A stretch of 10,247 nt of DNA from Candidatus Omnitrophota bacterium (lineage in GTDB: Bacteria; Ratteibacteria; UBA8468; B48-G9; JAFGKM01): contig JAMWBY010000046.1 in the NCBI GenBank assembly GCA_023818745.1, positions 1 to 10,247 of the forward strand, read 5' to 3'. Below the pieces are notes generated by a model. It did no database searches and was not told the DNA's origin. It worked only from the letters and a program-made list of their open reading frames with translations. The position numbers and the translations under genes were made by a program. This document shows, piece after piece, positions 5,667 through 10,247 of this stretch (position 1 is the stretch's first letter; each line of letters starts with the position of its first letter).

Positions 5667-7436
5667 TTACTTGGCAAGTTTCACCCTTTCCATAAACTTT
5701 TTAACGATTTCATACTGCATTGTTCCAGGTCTTGGCATTGTGTAAACCCAGCAAATACCACTTTCATTATATGCTATTTCAATTGCCTGTTCTAAATATT
5801 CCTTTGTTGGTCTTCCTTTAGGCCATGAGGAATGAGGGGTAAAATAAATACACGGAATAAGAATTTTATCAGGACAGAGTTTATAATAATCATTTATTTC
5901 AACAGATAAACTTGTAGCATTCAAACCACACTCGGGAAACTTAATATATGAATGTTGATATCCCCATAATACCGCATCAAAATAAGGCAAATATCCTTTC
6001 TGAACAAAATTCTTTATAGAGTCATAATAAACACAGACACCAAAAAGTAATTTTGGATTTATTTGTTTTGTTTTCTCATATATTTTTTTTGTATATTCAA
6101 GTGTAAAGAAATTTAAATTGGCATCAAAATCATCTATCATCCATAATGTTAGATTAGAATAATTAAGAGATATTTCTGAAATTTTTTCTGCCCATTTTAA
6201 ATAATCCATATCATAAGGTGGATATTTTTTCTCAGAAATCGGCTTTTTTGCTCCTATGGGTGCTTCACTCGGAGGAACTATATAAACCCAAACTTCTATT
6301 CCTTCTTTTTCTGCTTTCTCTAAAAATTTTGGTAAACTTTCAAGTTCTTTTTCTGACCTTTGGTAAATAAGGTAGGTATAACAATTAACACCAAGGTCTT
6401 TAATTCTCGCCAACGTCTCATCTATGTTTACAGAACCATCTTCTTTGTAAATTGCTCCTGCATAAGCAGAAACTATTCCTCTGTAAAAAGGATTATGAGT
6501 TCTTCTTCTTTTTTCTCTAATTTCAAGGTTTTCTTTTTTTAATTTTTCTATATCCCTCAATTCCATATCAACCACCCTGTTATCAATGTTAATTTTTAAA
6601 TTCATACTTCCTTTAAGTATCAATGGAATTTTCTTTATTTGTTCTCCTTGTTCAAAAACAATTTTTTCAGATAAAATCATCTCATTTTTTTCATTAAATA
6701 TAGAAATTTGTTTTTCTTTCCTCTCATCTACAGGTATATTTGATTGAATTTCTAAATATAGAGGTTTTTCACTGTTATAATAGTAAATTCCTATATTCCA
6801 GAAACTTCCTTCCTGCTTTAAATTTAAAGAAAAAAATTCAGGTATGTTAATCCCTTCTTTTGTAAATTCATTTACCTCAACCTTTTCAACTTTTTTCTCA
6901 GTAAGTTCTATTTTATCAACATAATAAAAACCTTTCTCCTGTATAGCACAAAAAAGAATTCTTCCTACATTGTTTCTAAATTTAAGGATGTCAACAGGTA
7001 AATATACTTCAACAGGTTTTCCTGTGGGAACCGAAAAATAAAAATTATGATATTTGTCTCTTTCATATTTTCTCCAATCAAAATCAATAGATTGTAATTG
7101 AATAAGAATTTTAACAGATGAAACTAATTTTTCAGGAATGACTAAAAGATCAAATTTAAGTGTATTGTATTGGCTCCAGTCAGTTAAAGATGCTTTAATT
7201 AAAAAATATGGAGGATGGTCTGGGTCTATATTTTTATTAAATACGATAAACTTACCAGAACTTTTTCCTGAAATAACAAAATCACTACTTAATTCTAAAT
7301 CGCATTCTCTGCTTGTTGCAACTTTTATCCCATCTTTATTTTCAAAATCTTCTATAATAAAATTTTTTTCACCATAGATTAAATTTATTGTTAATATCTG
7401 GACTAAAAAAAATACAACAAACAAGTATTTTTTCAT
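5667..7436 (-). CDS. Secreted glycoside-hydrolase-like protein with N-terminal beta-sandwich, function unknown
   Basis: 589-aa exported protein that I cannot assign to a named family. A signal peptide is clear at 1-22 (MKKYLFVVFFLVQ, then a cut near YG-EK). Residues about 25-180 look like a carbohydrate-binding-module-type jelly roll: FIIEDFEN, SSGKFIVF, and an ending of YYVDKIELTE. Residues about 195-295 look like a second beta domain. From NPFYRGIVSAYAG (315-327) to the end the pattern fits a TIM barrel: an Asp-Leu-Gly-Val strand (347-350), EVWVYIVPPSEAP (381-393), LTLWMIDDFDANL (429-441) with acidic residues at a strand end, DAVLWGYQHS (487-496) and ILIPCIYFTP (525-534). Those acidic residues could be catalytic, by inference. 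It heads the housekeeping operon behind a good promoter; the ATG at 7434-7436 has no Shine-Dalgarno sequence. tsaB follows after 11 nt. Confidence 0.8.
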   Translation of the reverse strand: MKKYLFVVFFLVQILTINLIYGEKNFIIEDFENKDGIKVATSRECDLELSSDFVISGKSSGKFIVFNKNIDPDHPPYFLIKASLTDWSQYNTLKFDLLVIPEKLVSSVKILIQLQSIDFDWRKYERDKYHNFYFSVPTGKPVEVYLPVDILKFRNNVGRILFCAIQEKGFYYVDKIELTEKKVEKVEVNEFTKEGINIPEFFSLNLKQEGSFWNIGIYYYNSEKPLYLEIQSNIPVDERKEKQISIFNEKNEMILSEKIVFEQGEQIKKIPLILKGSMNLKINIDNRVVDMELRDIEKLKKENLEIREKRRRTHNPFYRGIVSAYAGAIYKEDGSVNIDETLARIKDLGVNCYTYLIYQRSEKELESLPKFLEKAEKEGIEVWVYIVPPSEAPIGAKKPISEKKYPPYDMDYLKWAEKISEISLNYSNLTLWMIDDFDANLNFFTLEYTKKIYEKTKQINPKLLFGVCVYYDSIKNFVQKGYLPYFDAVLWGYQHSYIKFPECGLNATSLSVEINDYYKLCPDKILIPCIYFTPHSSWPKGRPTKEYLEQAIEIAYNESGICWVYTMPRPGTMQYEIVKKFMERVKLAK

Positions 7437-7444
7437 TTTTTCTC

Positions 7445-7473
7445 ATATTAACATAATTTGAAATTTATGTAAA
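7445..7473 (-). promoter_or_regulatory. Sigma-70-type promoter of the minus-strand operon
   Basis: Reading the minus strand, TTTACA (7468-7473) is followed by exactly 17 nt and TAATAT (7445-7450). The first box matches the consensus in 5 of 6 places and the second in 4 of 6. Transcription would start near 7438, only about 2 nt before the ATG at 7436, which implies a leaderless message. No other good promoter was noticed inside the operon. Confidence 0.6.
7451..7470. promoter_or_regulatory. 20-bp inverted repeat in the promoter spacer, candidate operator
   Basis: ACATAA and TTATGT are perfect 6-bp arms separated by 8 bp, and two inner pairs also match, giving 16 of 20 bases in pairs. The dyad fills the spacer of the minus-strand promoter and touches its -35 box, a place where a repressor could block RNA polymerase. 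With this base composition chance symmetry is possible. Confidence 0.35.
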
Positions 7474-7504
7474 ATTTTGAAAAAATTTAAAAATTAATTT
7501 TAAG

Positions 7505-7513
7505 TGCTATAAT
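7505..7513 (+). promoter_or_regulatory. Extended -10 promoter of the DUF748 gene
   Basis: TGCTATAAT combines the TG extension with a perfect TATAAT at 7508-7513. There is no good -35 box at 16-18 nt, which is common for extended -10 promoters. The start point would be near 7520, leaving a leader of about 6 nt before the ATG at 7526. Confidence 0.6.
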
Positions 7514-7525
7514 GATAGAAAAGGA

Positions 7526-10009
7526 ATGAAACAAAAAATTGAAAAGAACTCCCGAAATTTAATTAGGTTATTTTATATTATCATAGGATTTTTCATCTTT
7601 TTTAATTTTTTTTCCTTCTTTTTATTACCCTTAATGACAAAAATTTACATTACAAAACAACTTTCATTTTATTTAAAGAGAAATATTTCAATTGAACAGT
7701 TAAAATTAAATCCTTATAAACTTTCACTTCATATAAGAAATCTATTCATTTCAGAAAAAGAAAATAATGATACATTTTTTTCATCCCCCAAAGTAGATTG
7801 TCGTATAAGTTTTTTATCCCTGATAAAAGCAAAACTAGTAATTTCTGACTTTTACATTGCTCATCCATACATTAAAATAATGAGATATGAAAAAAATTCT
7901 TATAATTTTTCAGATTTATTAAGAAGAAGGACTCTAAACAATGAAAAAAAAGTTTTTTATTTTTCTATTCACAATCTAAAAATTGAAGATGGTGTAATAA
8001 TTTTTGATGATATACCATTAAAAAGAATCCACACAATAAAAAAAATAAATTTCACTCTACCATTTTTTTCAAATTCTCCATTTTTAGTTAAAAAATATAC
8101 TCAACCATCTTTTTCTGCTATAGTGAATAAAACCCTTATAAAAATTGAGGGTAAAATTAAACCTTTTTCAAATTTTCAGGAAATTGAGTTTAATGTAAAT
8201 GTAAATAATTTAGACCTATCAAAGTATTTTGTTTATATACCTTTATCACTCAATTTTAATATTGTGTCAGGATATTTAAATGGAAATTTCAAAATTTCTT
8301 TTATTAACCCAATTAGAAAAAAAACATCCTTAATTCTTAAATGTGTTTCAGAATTGCTAAATTTAGAAATAGTTGATATCTCAAATTACCATTTTTTAAA
8401 AATTCCTAAATTTAAAATGATCTGTTCTTTTGATTTACTCAATAAAGAAATTGAATTTTCTGAATTATCTACGATATCTCCTGAAATATGGATAGTAAGA
8501 GAAAAGGATATGAATTTTAACATTTTTAAAGTATTCCCAGCCAAAAAACTCTCAAAAGAAAAAGGGATATTTGAAAAACCCTTAAAATTTAATTTAAAAA
8601 ACATAATAATTTCTGATGGCAAAATTTTCTTTTTTGACAGGACTTTAACAAATCCCCCTAATATTAAATTAAATAATGTAATAATCAAATGTAATGAAAT
8701 TTCAAATAAAAAAGACAGAGTTGGTCATTTTTACTTTTCCGGAGAAACAGATGAACAAGAATTTATTAAAATTTCTGGAACAGCATCTTCAAATCCTATT
8801 TTATCAGAAGGAACATTAAAAATTAAAAACTTACTTCTAAAAAAATATTTTCCATATTACAAAAATAACCTTTTTTTCAATCTGGAAACTGGCAATTTAA
8901 CATTAGAAGGAAATTATAATTTAAATTTAAAAAACAGAGAGGTAAAATTTTCAAAAACAAATTTTGAATTGAAGAAATTGTATTGCAAAAAAAATTCAGA
9001 AGAAAGTTTTATAATAATTCCAATTCTAAATATAGAAAATATCAGTTTTAATTTTTCAAAAAAAGAATTTATTGCTGATACTTTAACATCCCAAAAAGGA
9101 TTACTTAATTTTTCATCAGCAAACAATAAATTTCAATTTTTTCCCTGGAATTTAAAAAAAGAAACAAATTTCAATATAAATGATTGGAAAATTTATTTAA
9201 AACAGATTAGAATAAATGATTATACTTTTCAAATAAAAGATATTTCAATGAAAGAATCCATTTTAATTGAAAAATTTAACTTTCTTTCTTCCGATATAAC
9301 CTCTTATAAAACAAAAAATATACCAGTTGATTTTTCTCTTCAAATTAATAAAAAAGGAGTTATATCTTCAAAAGGATATATTGTGCTGAAACCATTAAAG
9401 GGTAATTTTCAAATTGAAACTTCAGAGATTTTTCTTCCCTCTTTTCAGCTTTTAATTTCCCAAAAATTAAATTTATCTATTATTGATGGGGTATTTTCTT
9501 CAAAAGGCATTTTAAATTTTGAAAAAAATTTATTTTTTTCTGATTATAATGGAGAAGCGACCATTCAAAAATTAAAAACAGTTGATAATATCCAGGGGAA
9601 TGACTTATTATTTATTGAATTTGCTAATTTTAAAAATATTAATCATAAACAAAACTATTTTGAAATAAGTGAAATATCAATAGATAAATTTTACGGGAAT
9701 ATAATCATCTATTCTGACAGAACAATAAATATTATGCATCTTCTTAAAAATAGAGAAAAAAATGATAAACCTGAAGAAAACAATTTTAATATTTACTTTA
9801 AAAAAATTTTTTTAAAACAAGGACAGATAAATTTAATTGACAAAAATGTGCAATATGAACATTCAGAAATATTCAAACTTGATGGGATTATTACTGATTT
9901 ATATATAACAGGAAGACAACAAAATATTGAATTTCAGGTAAATTTTGAGGATATAAGAATACTTCAAATTATAGACCAAATTAAATCTTTAATACGGAAA
10001 CCTTTTTAA
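7526..10009 (+). CDS. DUF748 (AsmA-like) envelope protein, shorter than usual
   Basis: 827-aa predicted inner-membrane-anchored periplasmic protein. One membrane helix lies at about 14-36 and the rest is beta-rich, as expected for AsmA/DUF748 proteins. Large AsmA-like proteins form hydrophobic grooves that carry lipids across the periplasm; no specific cargo is known for this one. SIEQLKLNPYKLSLHIRNLF (55-74) and LVISDFYIAHPYIKIMR (104-120) match the DUF748 start. A repeat unit of the type 'x-I-x-D-G-x-I-x-F-x-D' occurs at about 150-162, 352-371 and 753-773. The family often exceeds 1000 aa; this protein ends about 55 residues after the third unit, with KSLIRKPF. The ATG at 7526 has AAGGA directly against it with no spacer, so ordinary Shine-Dalgarno initiation is unlikely. 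It is transcribed away from the housekeeping operon and appears monocistronic. Base composition is even more AT-rich than its neighbours. Confidence 0.82.
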   Translation: MKQKIEKNSRNLIRLFYIIIGFFIFFNFFSFFLLPLMTKIYITKQLSFYLKRNISIEQLKLNPYKLSLHIRNLFISEKENNDTFFSSPKVDCRISFLSLIKAKLVISDFYIAHPYIKIMRYEKNSYNFSDLLRRRTLNNEKKVFYFSIHNLKIEDGVIIFDDIPLKRIHTIKKINFTLPFFSNSPFLVKKYTQPSFSAIVNKTLIKIEGKIKPFSNFQEIEFNVNVNNLDLSKYFVYIPLSLNFNIVSGYLNGNFKISFINPIRKKTSLILKCVSELLNLEIVDISNYHFLKIPKFKMICSFDLLNKEIEFSELSTISPEIWIVREKDMNFNIFKVFPAKKLSKEKGIFEKPLKFNLKNIIISDGKIFFFDRTLTNPPNIKLNNVIIKCNEISNKKDRVGHFYFSGETDEQEFIKISGTASSNPILSEGTLKIKNLLLKKYFPYYKNNLFFNLETGNLTLEGNYNLNLKNREVKFSKTNFELKKLYCKKNSEESFIIIPILNIENISFNFSKKEFIADTLTSQKGLLNFSSANNKFQFFPWNLKKETNFNINDWKIYLKQIRINDYTFQIKDISMKESILIEKFNFLSSDITSYKTKNIPVDFSLQINKKGVISSKGYIVLKPLKGNFQIETSEIFLPSFQLLISQKLNLSIIDGVFSSKGILNFEKNLFFSDYNGEATIQKLKTVDNIQGNDLLFIEFANFKNINHKQNYFEISEISIDKFYGNIIIYSDRTINIMHLLKNREKNDKPEENNFNIYFKKIFLKQGQINLIDKNVQYEHSEIFKLDGIITDLYITGRQQNIEFQVNFEDIRILQIIDQIKSLIRKPF

Positions 10010-10091
10010 AATTTTTTTAATTAAAATGGCTTATATCACATTCTTTTTCTTTTACTTCCACATTATTATTTTGCGTTCACTCCAGGAAAAT

Positions 10092-10113
10092 AATAAATTT
10101 CATGAAAATTATT
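10092..10113. repeat. 22-bp near-perfect dyad upstream of the groES promoter
   Basis: Arms AATAA and TTATT flank a perfect 10-bp palindrome TTTCATGAAA (10098-10107), with a single A-A mismatch between. The centre lies about 65 bp before the predicted start of the downstream promoter. There is no T-run and few G-C pairs, so it is a poor terminator; an activator or repressor site is more likely if it has a role. It is not the CIRCE motif. Confidence 0.4.
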
Positions 10114-10132
10114 TCTGAGGAATAGAAAACTC

Positions 10133-10161
10133 TTGACAGAAATTTTTATAAAAGGTATAAT
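10133..10161 (+). promoter_or_regulatory. Perfect consensus sigma-70 promoter of the probable groES gene
   Basis: TTGACA (10133-10138), a 17-nt spacer, and TATAAT (10156-10161): all 12 box positions and the spacing match the consensus. The start would be near 10168, giving a leader of about 50 nt. No CIRCE inverted repeat (TTAGCACTC-N9-GAGTGCTAA) is seen in the leader or around the promoter. Confidence 0.88.
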
Positions 10162-10206
10162 TATAAATTCGGAAAATAGTACTTTAACAAAACTTTTTGA
10201 TAATAA

Positions 10207-10216
10207 AAGGAGGTGA
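10207..10216 (+). promoter_or_regulatory. Perfect Shine-Dalgarno sequence of the probable groES gene
   Basis: AAGGAGGTGA is fully complementary to the usual 16S rRNA 3' end, with AGGAGG 6 nt before the ATG. Together with the consensus promoter it marks a very highly expressed gene and fixes its start. Confidence 0.88.
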
Positions 10217-10219
10217 AGA

Positions 10220-10247
10220 ATGGCTACTAAGTTTAAAATTAGACCGC
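10220..10247 (+). CDS. groES: Start of probable co-chaperonin GroES, cut by window end
   Basis: Only nine codons are visible, MATKFKIRP. GroES proteins typically begin with a short lead followed by (K)IRPL-x-DRV, and some Planctomycetes-like ones have an MAT/MAA lead of this sort, so the fragment fits the GroES start. The perfect promoter and perfect Shine-Dalgarno sequence agree with a chaperonin gene. Nine residues cannot prove it; another strongly expressed small protein remains possible. If correct, groEL should follow. Confidence 0.6.

Noticed and set aside
7477..7482. TTGAAA as the -35 box for the DUF748 promoter
   Set aside because: It stands 25 nt from the TATAAT, too far for sigma-70; the TG-extended -10 is a better explanation.
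7590..7625. Long T runs near the start of the DUF748 gene as possible phase-variation tracts
   Set aside because: They encode the Phe-rich membrane helix and similar runs occur all over this AT-rich window, so nothing singles them out.
8386..8688. 100-codon minus-strand frame inside the DUF748 gene
   Set aside because: It is antisense to a convincing coding sequence, has no recognisable domain, and looks like a mirror product of the AT-rich codon use.
10003..10026. T-run and 12-bp palindrome TTTTAATTAAAA right after the DUF748 gene, as a possible terminator
   Set aside because: There is no G-C pair in the stem, so a stable RNA hairpin is unlikely; this is ordinary AT-rich intergenic sequence.
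10026..10118. Short plus-strand frame of 30 codons starting ATG GCT TAT, rich in Phe, Tyr and Ile
   Set aside because: It has no ribosome-binding site, low-complexity composition expected from T-rich DNA, and it runs across the dyad before the groES-like promoter.

Overview
The window is a very AT-rich, densely packed piece of a bacterial chromosome. It consists mainly of one long minus-strand housekeeping operon, a divergent plus-strand envelope gene, and the first codons of a probable groES gene at the right edge. Several features point to a diderm (outer-membrane) bacterium: an AsmA-like DUF748 protein with an N-terminal membrane anchor and a secreted glycoside-hydrolase-like protein. SpoVG carries an inserted four-cysteine zinc ribbon, a form I associate with Planctomycetes/Omnitrophota-like lineages. 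My best guess is an uncultivated, AT-rich PVC/Omnitrophota-type bacterium, but this rests on recalled family patterns and is low confidence.

Layout from right to left on the minus strand, in transcription order: a secreted GH-like TIM-barrel protein (5667-7436), tsaB (5047-5655), a GT4 glycosyltransferase (3975-5057), lepB (3407-3943), grpE (2856-3410), ispE (2030-2887), spoVG with zinc ribbon (1621-2016), tRNA-Gln(UUG) (1529-1599), a one-domain glmU-type nucleotidyltransferase (756-1511) and prs (1-763, 3' end outside). Gaps are at most 31 nt between protein genes, apart from the space occupied by the tRNA. Several genes overlap by 4, 8, 11 or 32 nt, so the whole set is probably one transcription unit. 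Its ispE-spoVG-glmU-prs core resembles the Firmicutes arrangement. A tRNA-Gln between ispE and prs is something I recall from Deltaproteobacteria.

The 89-nt gap 7437-7525 holds two back-to-back promoters. Both predicted transcription starts lie only a few bases before the first ATG, so the divergent genes look leaderless or nearly so. A 20-bp dyad lies in the spacer of the minus-strand promoter. To the right, the 827-aa DUF748 protein (7526-10009) is followed by a 210-nt gap. That gap contains an AT-rich dyad, a perfect TTGACA-N17-TATAAT promoter and a perfect Shine-Dalgarno sequence in front of a gene starting MATKFKIRP, probably groES.

The genes serve core tasks: PRPP, UDP-GlcNAc and isoprenoid precursor synthesis, t6A tRNA modification, protein export and folding, and envelope assembly. 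No mobile element, CRISPR array or phage gene is visible. The less ordinary points are the zinc-ribbon SpoVG, the GlmU lacking its acetyltransferase half, the uncharacterised secreted protein leading a housekeeping operon, and the leaderless divergent promoters.
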